32,077 nucleotides of DNA, taken from contig JAGSHC010000050.1 of NCBI GenBank assembly GCA_023954745.1, forward strand, positions 1 to 32,077, read 5' to 3'. Each line of letters opens with the position of its first letter. Position 1 is the stretch's first letter. This DNA is from Deltaproteobacteria bacterium (GTDB taxonomy: Bacteria > Myxococcota_A > UBA796 > UBA9615). The notes under the pieces were generated by a model that ran no database searches, was not told the origin of the DNA, and worked only from the letters and a program-made list of their open reading frames with translations. The position numbers and the translations under genes are program-made. Below, piece after piece: positions 9,415 to 17,581 of the stretch.

Positions 9415-10314
9415 ATGAAGCTCTCTCTCGTCACGATTCTTACCGCCTCCCTCGCTCTGGCCGCCTGGAGCCCCGCCCTTGCCGACGACGCGCCGAAGGT
9501 GACTCTGGTCGAGGCAGGAAGCGGCAAGCTCGAGGCGCTCCGCCTGGCCCCCAAGGCCGGCGACAAGGCCACGGTCACGATGGACATGGACATGACCATG
9601 TCCATGTCCTTTGGCGGGCAGACCATGCCTCCCCAGACCGTGCCCACCATGCGCATGGGAATGGACATGGTGATCAACGAGGTCAAGGGCGAGGAGTTCA
9701 CGACCACGTTCGTGTACACCAAGGCCACCGTCGATGACGCCGCCGGCCTGCCCGAGCAGGCGGTCGAGACTCTGCGCGGAGTGCTCGGGGGACTGGTGGG
9801 GTCGGAGGGCCACACCACAATGACCACCCGCGGCTTCGTGAAGGACGGCTCGTTCGTCCCCGCAGAGGCGGCCGACCCGCAGATCAAGGACATGGCCGCC
9901 AGCATGGAGAAGCAGCTGACCCAGCTCGCGGCGCCGTTCCCGGCTGAGCCGGTGGGAGTTGGCGCGAAGTGGACCGTCGCCATGGCGGTGTCCAACCAGG
10001 GAATGGTCATCGACCAGACCGCGGAGTACACGCTGACGAAGCGCGAGGGGAACATGGTCTACCTCGACGTGGCCATCACCCAGGGGGCGGAAGCCCAGAC
10101 CCTGTCCACGCCCCAGGGCGAGGCGAAGGTGAACAGCGTCAAGAGCACGGGCACGGGCACGGTCACCATCGATCTGTCGCTGGCCTTGCCCGCTGCCGGG
10201 AACACGAAGCTGAACTCGGCGATGTCCATGGAGATGGACATGCAGGGGCAGACCGTCGCCATGGACACGGTCACCGACATGGGCTTGAGCCTCTCCAGCG
10301 AGCTGAAGAAGTGA
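9415..10314 (+). CDS. Secreted Met-rich beta protein (DUF6263-like)
   Basis: Predicted periplasmic protein of 299 aa, function unknown. The start at 9415 is supported by AGAGGA 6 nt upstream and opens into a Sec signal peptide with likely cleavage after 'SPALA' (residue 23). The mature protein is beta-rich. Near the N terminus (about 55-85) and C terminus (about 270-285) Met alternates with Asp or Thr, as in 'MDMDMTMSMS' and 'MSMEMDMQGQ', which would place Met on one face of a beta-strand. The spacing of strands resembles the uncharacterised DUF6263 group, but this is a judgement by eye. Its stop overlaps a GTG start of slyX (GTGA, 10311-10314), suggesting co-translation. It is divergent from cbs across a 221-bp gap. 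Confidence 0.75.
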   Translation: MKLSLVTILTASLALAAWSPALADDAPKVTLVEAGSGKLEALRLAPKAGDKATVTMDMDMTMSMSFGGQTMPPQTVPTMRMGMDMVINEVKGEEFTTTFVYTKATVDDAAGLPEQAVETLRGVLGGLVGSEGHTTMTTRGFVKDGSFVPAEAADPQIKDMAASMEKQLTQLAAPFPAEPVGVGAKWTVAMAVSNQGMVIDQTAEYTLTKREGNMVYLDVAITQGAEAQTLSTPQGEAKVNSVKSTGTGTVTIDLSLALPAAGNTKLNSAMSMEMDMQGQTVAMDTVTDMGLSLSSELKK

Positions 10315-10535
10315 CCGACGGCGACGGTTCGCGCATGGAATCCCGCGTGATGGAGCTCGAGATCCGCTCCGAGGAGCGACGGAGCGATCTGGCCGAACTC
10401 GAAGCGTTCGTGCGCGGATACGAGTCGCGTATCGCGGCACTCGAAGGCGAGATCAGGGTCCTCCGCCAACAGATGGTCGAGAACGGCGTCGGCGACATGC
10501 CCAGCGCCGAGGATGACCGCCCACCCCACTACTAA
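10311..10535 (+). CDS. slyX: SlyX family protein
   Basis: Small coiled-coil protein of 74 aa. It has the SlyX hallmark: one heptad-patterned helix ('LEGEIRVLRQQM') followed by a short acidic linker and the terminal 'RPPHY', close to the family ending PPHY. Function of the family is not established. Two in-frame starts are possible: GTG 10311, which overlaps the previous stop as GTGA, and ATG 10335. The overlap fits the coupling style seen repeatedly in this window, so 10311 is chosen; the choice changes only eight residues. Confidence 0.82.
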   Translation: MTDGDGSRMESRVMELEIRSEERRSDLAELEAFVRGYESRIAALEGEIRVLRQQMVENGVGDMPSAEDDRPPHY

Positions 10536-10574
10536 CCACCAGTCCCCTTCCAGATTCGCCCTGGCGCGGATCGC

Positions 10575-12143
10575 ATGGAGTCGCAGCCCACCATGCTTCC
10601 TCCCTTCGAGACCTGCACGTACACCGACTTTTCGGACCCCGACCACGCCGCTGCGTTCGAGCAGGCCTTGGCCAAGATGCGCGCTCAGCTCGGTCGCACC
10701 TATCCGCTCGTCATCGCCGGTGAGGAGATCGCCCTCGAGACGACCTTCGCCTCGATCAACCCGTCGAATCTCGACGAGGTGATCGGACACTTCGCCGATG
10801 GCACCGTCGAGCACGGAGAGGCAGCGTTGCAGGCCGCGTGGGATGCATTCCCGGACTGGGCAGGGCGCACGCCCGAGGACCGCGCTGGCGTCTTGATGCG
10901 CGCCGCCGCCCTGATGCGCGCCGAGAGGCACCTCTTCTCCGCAGCCATGGTTCTCGAGGTGGGCAAGACCTGGCCAGAGGCGGACGCCGACACCGCCGAG
11001 GCCATCGACTTCCTGGAGTTCTACGCACGCGAAGGAGTCCGTTGGGCCAAGCCCCAGGAGACCACCGAATATCCCGGGGAGACGAACGTGGTGCGGTACG
11101 TGCCCCTCGGAGCCGGGGTGGCGATTCCGCCCTGGAACTTCCCCGTGGCGATCGCCGCAGGCATGGCCACCGCGCCCATCGCGGCGGGCAACACCATGGT
11201 GCTGAAGCCTGCAGAACAGAGCCCCCTGACCTCCTGGTTGGTGTTCGACCTCCTGCGGCGGGCTGGCCTCCCAAAGGGCGTGCTCAACTTCGTGACCTGC
11301 TCCGATGGTGCCGTGGTCGGAGGCCACCTGGTGCAGCACCCCCGGACGCGGTTCATCAGCTTCACGGGAAGCAAGGCCGTCGGATGCTGGATCTTCGAAG
11401 AAGCCGGCAAGGTGCGCCCCGGCCAGATCTGGCTCAAGCGAGTGGTCGCCGAGATGGGCGGGAAGGACGCCGTCCTCGTGGACCGGGACGCGAACCTCGA
11501 AGCGGCGGCCGACGGCATCGTCCGCGGCGCCTTCGGTTTCCAGGGGCAGAAGTGCTCCGCCGGTTCGCGGGCACTGATTCACGCGGATGTCTACGACGAG
11601 ATCGTCCCGCTGATCGTCGCCAAGGCAAGGGCCGTGACCGTGGGGAGCCCCGAAGTCAACGGACAGGGAATGGGTCCGGTGATCGAGCAGGAAGCCCTCG
11701 ACCGTGTGCTTCGGTACATCGACTACGGCAAGGAGGAGGGAACCCTCCTCGTCGGTGGCGAGGCCGCTCCAGGCAACGGCCACTTTGTCCAGGCCACCGT
11801 GTTCGGCGACTGCGCACCGGACTCACGAGTCGCCAGCGAGGAGATCTTCGGACCGATCCTCGCCCTGGTGAAGGTCGCAGACTACGCAGCTGGCGTCTCG
11901 GTCTTCAACGGCACCGAGTACGGACTCACAGGGGCATACTTCGGAATCGAGAACATCGAGCGCGCCAAGCGTGAGTTGTTCTGCGGGAACCTCTACATCA
12001 ACCGGAAGTGCACCGGCGCTCTCGTGGACGTCCAGCCCTTCGGCGGGTTCAACATGTCCGGCACCGACGCAAAGGCGGGGGGGCGTGAGCACCTGCTTCA
12101 GTTCTTGCAGGGCAAGTCCATCTGCGAGCGCCTGCTCATCTGA
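10575..12143 (+). CDS. pruA: 1-pyrroline-5-carboxylate dehydrogenase (L-glutamate gamma-semialdehyde dehydrogenase)
   Basis: NAD-dependent aldehyde dehydrogenase oxidising glutamate gamma-semialdehyde to glutamate in proline/arginine breakdown; 522 aa, the usual size for the monofunctional (RocA/PruA-type) enzyme. Key residues are visible: Asn188 in 'PPWNFPVA', the NAD-loop 'FTGSKAVG', the general base Glu293 in 'AEMGGKDA' and the catalytic Cys327 in 'GQKCSAGSR'. The C terminus 'GGFNMSGTDAKAGG' and 'LLQFLQGKS' is typical of this subfamily. No proline dehydrogenase gene is adjacent, so the proline oxidation partner must be elsewhere. An in-frame ATG seven codons in (MLPPFET) is an alternative start. 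Confidence 0.92.
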   Translation: MESQPTMLPPFETCTYTDFSDPDHAAAFEQALAKMRAQLGRTYPLVIAGEEIALETTFASINPSNLDEVIGHFADGTVEHGEAALQAAWDAFPDWAGRTPEDRAGVLMRAAALMRAERHLFSAAMVLEVGKTWPEADADTAEAIDFLEFYAREGVRWAKPQETTEYPGETNVVRYVPLGAGVAIPPWNFPVAIAAGMATAPIAAGNTMVLKPAEQSPLTSWLVFDLLRRAGLPKGVLNFVTCSDGAVVGGHLVQHPRTRFISFTGSKAVGCWIFEEAGKVRPGQIWLKRVVAEMGGKDAVLVDRDANLEAAADGIVRGAFGFQGQKCSAGSRALIHADVYDEIVPLIVAKARAVTVGSPEVNGQGMGPVIEQEALDRVLRYIDYGKEEGTLLVGGEAAPGNGHFVQATVFGDCAPDSRVASEEIFGPILALVKVADYAAGVSVFNGTEYGLTGAYFGIENIERAKRELFCGNLYINRKCTGALVDVQPFGGFNMSGTDAKAGGREHLLQFLQGKSICERLLI

Positions 12144-12203
12144 GTCCGTGAGTCCTCTGGTGGTCGGCTCACGCGGCCCCATGCTCCCTTTCGTGAGGGC
12201 GTT

Positions 12204-14312
12204 GTGAAGCAGATCACGCTCGTCGTCCCCACTCCTGCGGAGCCAGCCCGGCTCGACCGCTTCCTATGCGCCCAGCTCCATGGGCTCTCGCGTCGCAAGG
12301 TGAAGGGGATCCTGGACGCAGGTCAAGTGCGCGTCGGAGCGCGGCCGGAGCGTAAGGCCGGACTCACGCTCACGCCTGGGCAGGTCCTCACGCTCGATCT
12401 GCGACCTTCGCTCCTGCCGTGCCCGACCCTCGCTCCGCAAGACATCCTCTCCGAGGGGCAAGGATGGCTGGCTCTGAACAAGCCACCTGGGCTACCCACC
12501 CACCGACCGTCGGAGGATGTGCCCGGGGTTCCCGAGGCGCTGGACGCTTTGGTGCCCGCTCCCCGTGAGGCCATTCGTCCAGCACACCGACTCGACCGCG
12601 CGACGTCGGGCGTCCTTCTGGTCGCCCTCGACGACACCCGCGCCTCCTCCCTTTCGTCGGCCTTCGGGGCGGGCCTCGTGACGAAGCGGTACCGCGCCGT
12701 GGTCTCCCCCGCGCCGGAAGGTCAGCAGGGTGTCCGGGAGGACCCCGACGAGCGAGGGCCGATGCGGCTGAGTTGGCGTGTCCTGCGTCGCTCCAAAGAC
12801 GGTCTGCGCGCGGACCTGGAGGTCTGTCCCGAGCAAGGGCGCACCCACCAGATCCGCCGGCAACTGGCGGCCGCGGGCTGGCCCATCGTGGGCGACCTCA
12901 TCCATGGACGCGCCCTCCCTGGCGGCGCGCCGCGCATGGCTCTGCACTGCGAGGAGTTGCGCTGGGATGGAGAGACGGTCACTGCGCCCCTCCCCCAGGC
13001 CTGGGACCTGCTCCTGAACCCCGGAGCGGCGGCAGGCTCCACGCCCCCACCTCCGAGGGACCGCAAGCCCAAGCGGCGACAGGACCGGCCGGCGCCCACC
13101 CTGCGCGTCTCCGCCGCGACGACGCGGGTCCTCGCAGGAGGACATCCGTGGGTCCTCCCAGATCGAGACACTGGCGACCTCCGCTCCTTCACCCCCGGGG
13201 ACCAGGCACTCCTGGTGGACACTCGAGGCCGGGAGCTTGGGGTCGCCCTGGTGGACCCCGGCCACGACGTCGTGGCCCGACTCCTCGACCCCGAGGCCCG
13301 CAGCCCACTCACTCCCCAGTGGTTCGCGGACCGAACCCGACGCGCTCTTCGGCGGCGGGCGAGCCTCCTGGCTCGAGAGGACACGGACTGCGGACGGCTC
13401 ATCAACGGAGAGTCGGACGGTCTCCCTGGACTGGTCGTCGACCGCTGGGCGGACGCCTTGGTCCTCACCCGAAGCACGCAGGCCGTGGACGGCTTCATCG
13501 AGCCCGTCGTGGATGTCCTCGGCGCGACCTTCCCCGGGGCGAGGATGTACCTGAAGGACCACATCGTCGACTTGCGCCGGCGCGGCGGCGGCCACGAAGG
13601 AGAGCAGTTGCCGGGGAGATGGTTGCGAGGCGGTCCGCAACCGTCGGATGAGCAACTCATCACCAAGGAGGCAGGGCTGCACTACCGGGTCGAGCCCTTC
13701 GGCGGTCTGACGACGGGCTTCTACCCCGACCAGCGGGACAACCGGGCACGGCTGGCGAAACGCATCGCGCCCAGCAGCCGCGTCTTGAACCTGTTTGCCC
13801 ACACGGCGGCGTTCTCGGTCTGCGCGGCGGCGGCGGGGGCGCAGCGGACGGTGAGCGTGGACCTGTCCCACCGGTACTGCACCTGGGCTGAAGAGAACCT
13901 CGCTCGCAATGGCCTGGACCCGGCGCGGCACACGGTGGTCGCGTCGGCGTCGGACCGGTTCCTCCAAGGGACCGACGAGCGTTTCGATGGCGTCGTGATC
14001 GACCCCCCCGCGTTTGCCCGTGGAAAGGCGGGGGCCCGCGGGTGGAGTGCCCGCCGTGACTACGGAGCTCTGGTCGAGCAGGTCGCCGGTGCCCTGAGCC
14101 CCGGGGCGTGCTGGCTGCTCTGCGTCGTGAATCTCAAGGGGACCAAGCCCGCATGGCTCCGGCAGCAGGTGGAGTCCGGACTCCGAGCGGCGGGACGCAC
14201 GGCCACGGAGCTCGAGAGCGCACCTCCGGCCCGGGACTTTCCGTCGCGCCGCGGATTCCCGGAAGGAAGACCCTTCGTCGGGGTGTTCGTGAGTGTGCCC
14301 CCCCGCGCGTGA
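12204..14312 (+). CDS. Fusion: RluA-type pseudouridine synthase + RlmI/RlmK-type methyltransferase
   Basis: Predicted bifunctional RNA-modifying enzyme of 702 aa, GTG start with GAGGG upstream. Residues about 1-70 are an S4-like RNA-binding domain. Residues 80-270 are an RluA-type pseudouridine synthase, with catalytic Asp131 in 'HRLDRATSG', 'TKRYRAVV' and 'GRTHQIRRQL'. A Pro/Lys/Arg linker (about 272-298) joins a PUA-like domain (about 299-365) and a SAM methyltransferase of COG1092 type (about 375-702), with 'INGESDGLPGLVVDRW', 'TGFYPDQRDNR', the SAM strand 'RVLNLFAHTAAFS' and 'DPPAFARGK'. The substrate is probably 23S rRNA. The methyltransferase position where RlmI has 'SCS' reads 'VVN' here, so m5C activity is doubtful. 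No stop or frame break is seen across the junction, so the fusion is encoded as one frame. Confidence 0.88.
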   Translation: MKQITLVVPTPAEPARLDRFLCAQLHGLSRRKVKGILDAGQVRVGARPERKAGLTLTPGQVLTLDLRPSLLPCPTLAPQDILSEGQGWLALNKPPGLPTHRPSEDVPGVPEALDALVPAPREAIRPAHRLDRATSGVLLVALDDTRASSLSSAFGAGLVTKRYRAVVSPAPEGQQGVREDPDERGPMRLSWRVLRRSKDGLRADLEVCPEQGRTHQIRRQLAAAGWPIVGDLIHGRALPGGAPRMALHCEELRWDGETVTAPLPQAWDLLLNPGAAAGSTPPPPRDRKPKRRQDRPAPTLRVSAATTRVLAGGHPWVLPDRDTGDLRSFTPGDQALLVDTRGRELGVALVDPGHDVVARLLDPEARSPLTPQWFADRTRRALRRRASLLAREDTDCGRLINGESDGLPGLVVDRWADALVLTRSTQAVDGFIEPVVDVLGATFPGARMYLKDHIVDLRRRGGGHEGEQLPGRWLRGGPQPSDEQLITKEAGLHYRVEPFGGLTTGFYPDQRDNRARLAKRIAPSSRVLNLFAHTAAFSVCAAAAGAQRTVSVDLSHRYCTWAEENLARNGLDPARHTVVASASDRFLQGTDERFDGVVIDPPAFARGKAGARGWSARRDYGALVEQVAGALSPGACWLLCVVNLKGTKPAWLRQQVESGLRAAGRTATELESAPPARDFPSRRGFPEGRPFVGVFVSVPPRA

Positions 14313-14333
14313 GCGGCGATCCCACAGGGAGAG

Positions 14334-14984
14334 ATGCTAGGTTCCGACGCCATGAGAGACGTGAGTTCACTCGACCCGATGTGGGACCCAGAGCCCGAAC
14401 ACACCCTGCGCGGTGGGGCCCTCGTGCGGGTGCTGGGCCGGCTCGGGAAGACCGTGGCTCCCCACCTGGTCTCCTGGGCCGCGGGGATGCACCCACAGCT
14501 GCGGGTCTCCTGGGGCGCGACGGAGTACCACGTGCGTCGAGACGGCATCGCTGCGATGCGTCGCGGAGAGCCGGGGTTCGAGGACAACCCGCGGAGCAAC
14601 TACAACGAGCGCCTCCGCAAGCGACAAGAACGCGCGGCGCGCGTGGCGCCCGACCCAGCGCCCGAGCCAGCGCCGGCCGCCGAGACGGAGTCCGAGACGG
14701 CACCGCGCGTCGACCTCTCGGAGCAGGCCCTGCGAACGGCCGTGCAGGCCAAGATGGGCCGAGAGGTTGCGGGAGACACCGAGGCGATCTCGGACCCCGA
14801 CGCGCTGAAGAGCACCCTGGCCCAGGTGCGCGCATCGCTCCACGCCCTCGATGACGTCAAGGACTGGGGCATCGTCGAGACCCTCGACGACGAGCTCTAC
14901 AAGCTGCACAAGGCCGTCGAGTACACCATGCGGAACCACAAGGCGTCCGAGGCGAAGAGCAAGCTGGACGACCTGTTCAAGTGA
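14334..14984 (+). CDS. Unknown acidic protein coupled to the response regulator
   Basis: Not recognised; 216 aa. The N-terminal half (about 1-100) is a compact domain with 'LVRVLGRLGK', 'HPQLRVSWGATEYHV' and 'NYNERLRKRQER'. A Pro/Glu linker ('APEPAPAAETESE') leads to a charged helical C terminus (about 125-216) that looks capable of coiled-coil or bundle formation ('DELYKLHKAVEYTM', ending 'KSKLDDLFK'). There is no signal peptide, so it should be cytoplasmic. Its TGA overlaps the GTG of the sigma-54 regulator (GTGA, 14981-14984), implying coupled translation and perhaps a shared pathway. GGGAG lies very close to the 14334 ATG; an in-frame ATG at 14352 is an alternative. Confidence 0.7.
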   Translation: MLGSDAMRDVSSLDPMWDPEPEHTLRGGALVRVLGRLGKTVAPHLVSWAAGMHPQLRVSWGATEYHVRRDGIAAMRRGEPGFEDNPRSNYNERLRKRQERAARVAPDPAPEPAPAAETESETAPRVDLSEQALRTAVQAKMGREVAGDTEAISDPDALKSTLAQVRASLHALDDVKDWGIVETLDDELYKLHKAVEYTMRNHKASEAKSKLDDLFK

Positions 14985-16348
14985 GCCCCGACGGTCCTCG
15001 CATCCTCGTCGTCGACGACGAGCCAAACATTCGCACGACGTTCTCCCGCGCGCTGGATTTGGAAGGGTTTGCGGTGCGCACCGCTGAGGACGCGGGGACG
15101 GCCCTCGAGGCCGTCGACGAGTTCAAGCCCGACCTCGTCCTCCTGGATCTGCGCCTCCCCGACCAGGACGGGTTGTGGGTTCTCGAGCAGCTCGCGACGC
15201 TGGACGAGGCCCCTCCGGTCATCATGATGAGCGGGCACGGGACCCTGGAGTCCGCCATCAAGGCGACCCGGCTCGGGGCCCTGGACTTCCTCGAGAAGCC
15301 CGTGCAGATCGACCGCCTGCTCATCACGGTGCGAAACGTCCTCAAGCTCGACGAGCTCGACAAGCAGGTGTCGGTCCTGCGGCGCAGCGTGGTCAGGCGG
15401 CACGGGATGGTCGGGGACTCCCCTGCCCTCCACCGGGTCATCGAGGCAATTCGGCGGGCTGCTCCGACCCAAGCGCGGGTCCTCATCACCGGCGAGAGCG
15501 GCGTCGGCAAGGAGCTGGTGGCCCGGGCCATCCATGACCTCAGTCGCCGGGCGGCCGGGCCCTTCAACAAGCTCAACTGCGCCGCGATCCCCGAGAACCT
15601 CGTCGAGTCCGAGCTCTTTGGGCACGAACGCGGGGCCTTCACGGGCGCCGAGCGTCGCCGACTGGGGCGCTTTGAGCGCGCAGATGGAGGAACGCTCTTC
15701 CTCGATGAGATCGGCGAGATGCCGCTGTCGCTCCAGGCGCGGCTCCTGCGGGTGCTTCAGGAGGGCGAACTCGAGCGCGTTGGCGGCAGCACTGTCATTC
15801 CCGTGGATGTGCGAGTCATCGCCGCCACCAACCGTGACCTCTCCGAGGAGATCGCGGCGGGTCGCTTTCGCGAAGACCTCTATTACCGCCTCGCGGTCCT
15901 CCCCATCGCGGTCCCCCCGCTGCGCTCCCGCCTGAGCGACGTCCCAGCCCTGGCCACTGCGCTGCTCAGCGGCGCATGCACCCAGCACGACTTGCCGCCC
16001 ATCGAGTGGACCGACGAGGCGCTGCGGGCTCTCCAGCGTCATGACTGGCCCGGAAACGTGCGGGAGCTGGGCAATCTCGTGGACCGGCTCGCAATCCTCA
16101 GCCGCGACGCGCTGATTCGCGGCGATGATGTGCGCACTGCGCTGCCGGGAGCTGCTCCGCTCTTGGGTCCGAGCATTCCTGAGGAGGGGGCGCTCTACGA
16201 GCTCCTGGAGTCCTTCGAGCGACGCATCATCGAGGACCGCATCGCGCGGTTCGATGGGAACATGACCCAGGCAGCCACGGACTTGGGGCTGGAGCGCAGC
16301 CACCTCTACAAGAAGGTGAAGCGACTCGGGATTCGCCGGGAGGATTGA
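14981..16348 (+). CDS. Sigma-54-dependent response regulator (NtrC/NtrX family)
   Basis: Two-component response regulator that should activate sigma-54 promoters; 455 aa. The receiver domain (about 5-120) has the acidic pair Asp12/Asp13, phospho-acceptor Asp56 in 'LVLLDLRLP', Ser84 and Lys106. The AAA+ domain (about 140-370) carries Walker A 'GESGVGKE' (171-178), the sigma-54 contact loop 'GAFTGA' (218-223), Walker B 'GTLFLDEIGEM' and the arginine-finger region 'RFREDLYYRL'. The C-terminal Fis-type helix-turn-helix (about 425-452) is 'NMTQAATDLGLERSHLYKKV'. All residues needed for phosphorylation and sigma-54 contact are present. The gene starts with a GTG overlapping the previous stop. The cognate kinase is most likely the NtrY-like protein at 20160-21851. 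Confidence 0.94.
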   Translation: MSPDGPRILVVDDEPNIRTTFSRALDLEGFAVRTAEDAGTALEAVDEFKPDLVLLDLRLPDQDGLWVLEQLATLDEAPPVIMMSGHGTLESAIKATRLGALDFLEKPVQIDRLLITVRNVLKLDELDKQVSVLRRSVVRRHGMVGDSPALHRVIEAIRRAAPTQARVLITGESGVGKELVARAIHDLSRRAAGPFNKLNCAAIPENLVESELFGHERGAFTGAERRRLGRFERADGGTLFLDEIGEMPLSLQARLLRVLQEGELERVGGSTVIPVDVRVIAATNRDLSEEIAAGRFREDLYYRLAVLPIAVPPLRSRLSDVPALATALLSGACTQHDLPPIEWTDEALRALQRHDWPGNVRELGNLVDRLAILSRDALIRGDDVRTALPGAAPLLGPSIPEEGALYELLESFERRIIEDRIARFDGNMTQAATDLGLERSHLYKKVKRLGIRRED

Positions 16349-16411
16349 GCCCCGCGGCTCCCGCCCCGAACGCGTGTGTCCCGGGAGGCACACCCACCAC
16401 GGCAGCGGCGT

Positions 16412-16429
16412 GGACGTCTTGCCACGTCC
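16412..16429. promoter_or_regulatory. Candidate upstream activator site (GGACGT dyad)
   Basis: A perfect 6-bp inverted repeat, GGACGT/ACGTCC, with a 6-nt spacer, overlaps a second dyad (CGTGG/CCACG). Its centre is about 70 bp upstream of the -24 element candidate, close to -95 relative to the inferred start site. That is the usual position of binding sites for NtrC-family activators. Binding by the neighbouring regulator is inference. Confidence 0.45.
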
Positions 16430-16489
16430 CGAGGTGGCGCGAGAGCCCCCGCCGGCCTCAACCTCTGCAAGAACAGGCACTTGGCGTTG

Positions 16490-16505
16490 TGGCACGGAAC
16501 GTGGA
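16490..16505 (+). promoter_or_regulatory. Near-consensus sigma-54 (-24/-12) promoter
   Basis: TGGCACGGAACGTGGA matches the sigma-54 consensus TGGCACG-N4-TTGCW at all -24 positions with correct spacing. At -12 it reads GTGG where TTGC is expected, so the normally conserved GC is GG, which could weaken it. It lies about 50 bp upstream of the TPR lipoprotein start and directly after a sigma-54 activator gene. Confidence 0.5.
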
Positions 16506-16552
16506 GTAAGGATGGAGCAGCCGCGATGTTGCGGCCTTGATTGGAGGCTCCC

Positions 16553-17551
16553 ATGCCCACGTCCCGCTTGTTCCCCGTTGTCACCACCCTCCTGGCCGCC
16601 GCGGCCCTGAGCGCATGCACCCCCGACGGCGAGGTCTCCATCGCACAGGCAGTCTCGGCGGAGGCGGCGGCGGACATTCCAGACCTCGCCGCCAGCCTCG
16701 TCGAGCCCGCACCTGAGGAGGAGGTCGACGAGGCGCTGCGGCCCATCGGCGAGCCTGGTACTCCCCTCGCCCGAGAGGCCATTCCGCACCACGACCCGCG
16801 CTTCCACGACCACTTCGCTGAGGGGCAGCTCCTGATGGAAGAGGGAGACGCCACCGGTGCGATCGACCACCTGCGGAAGGCGCTCTTCGACGCCCCTGAG
16901 TCTGCGGCCACCTGGTACGAGCTCGGCCAGGCGTATGTGACGGTGGGCCGTCGGGGTCGCGGCGTCGACTGCATGGAGGAGGCGGTGGCTCGAGAGCCAC
17001 GCCACGTCGAGGCGCAGCGGTTCCTGGCACGCCACTTCCTCAATCGAGGGGAGACTGCCGCCGCCCGGGCGCCCGTGCGCGCCCTCGCCCGCTACGACCG
17101 AGAGGACTTCCGCACGCCCTACCTGCAGAGCCGGCTGTTCCTGGCGATGAACATGTGGCAGGAGGCCATCACCGCCAGTCGGCGCGCGGTCGCCCTGAAC
17201 CCGGAGTTCATCTACGCCTACAACAACCTCGGCTTTGCTGCCCTTCAGGTGGGGCGCGACGCCCTGGCCATCCAGTACCTCGAGGCAGCCACGGAGCTCA
17301 CGCCGCTGGAGCCCTACATGCTCAACAACCTGGGCGTGGCCTACGAGCGCTTGCTCCGGCACGGCGACTCCCTCACGGCCTTCGCCCGTGCCGCAAGCCT
17401 GGACCCGATGTACGTCAAGGCGGTCTCCAACCGCGACCGGATGCAGGCGGTGGTCGACCGCGAGACCGCGGATGAGGTGGCCCGCATCCTGGCCGCCCGC
17501 GCTACGGGTGAGGCGCCTGACGAGGGCGTGGCGTCGATGCAGCTCCCCTAG
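16553..17551 (+). CDS. TPR-repeat lipoprotein
   Basis: Predicted envelope lipoprotein of 332 aa, function unknown, likely a scaffold for protein contacts. The start is set by TTGGAGG 5 nt upstream and by the lipoprotein signal peptide ending in 'LSAC' (Cys22). After an acidic, Ala-rich linker (about 25-75), residues 80-300 hold about six tetratricopeptide-like repeats. Examples are 'GDATGAIDHLRKALFDAPES', 'AYNNLGFAALQVGRDALA' and 'YMLNNLGVAYERL'. It is the first gene after the regulator, behind the sigma-54-like promoter, and is followed 30 nt later by the FG-GAP-like gene. It may be a target or a sensory accessory of the two-component system. Confidence 0.85.
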   Translation: MPTSRLFPVVTTLLAAAALSACTPDGEVSIAQAVSAEAAADIPDLAASLVEPAPEEEVDEALRPIGEPGTPLAREAIPHHDPRFHDHFAEGQLLMEEGDATGAIDHLRKALFDAPESAATWYELGQAYVTVGRRGRGVDCMEEAVAREPRHVEAQRFLARHFLNRGETAAARAPVRALARYDREDFRTPYLQSRLFLAMNMWQEAITASRRAVALNPEFIYAYNNLGFAALQVGRDALAIQYLEAATELTPLEPYMLNNLGVAYERLLRHGDSLTAFARAASLDPMYVKAVSNRDRMQAVVDRETADEVARILAARATGEAPDEGVASMQLP

Positions 17552-17581
17552 GTCGGCGCCCCGCTGCTCTATCCTTCACCC

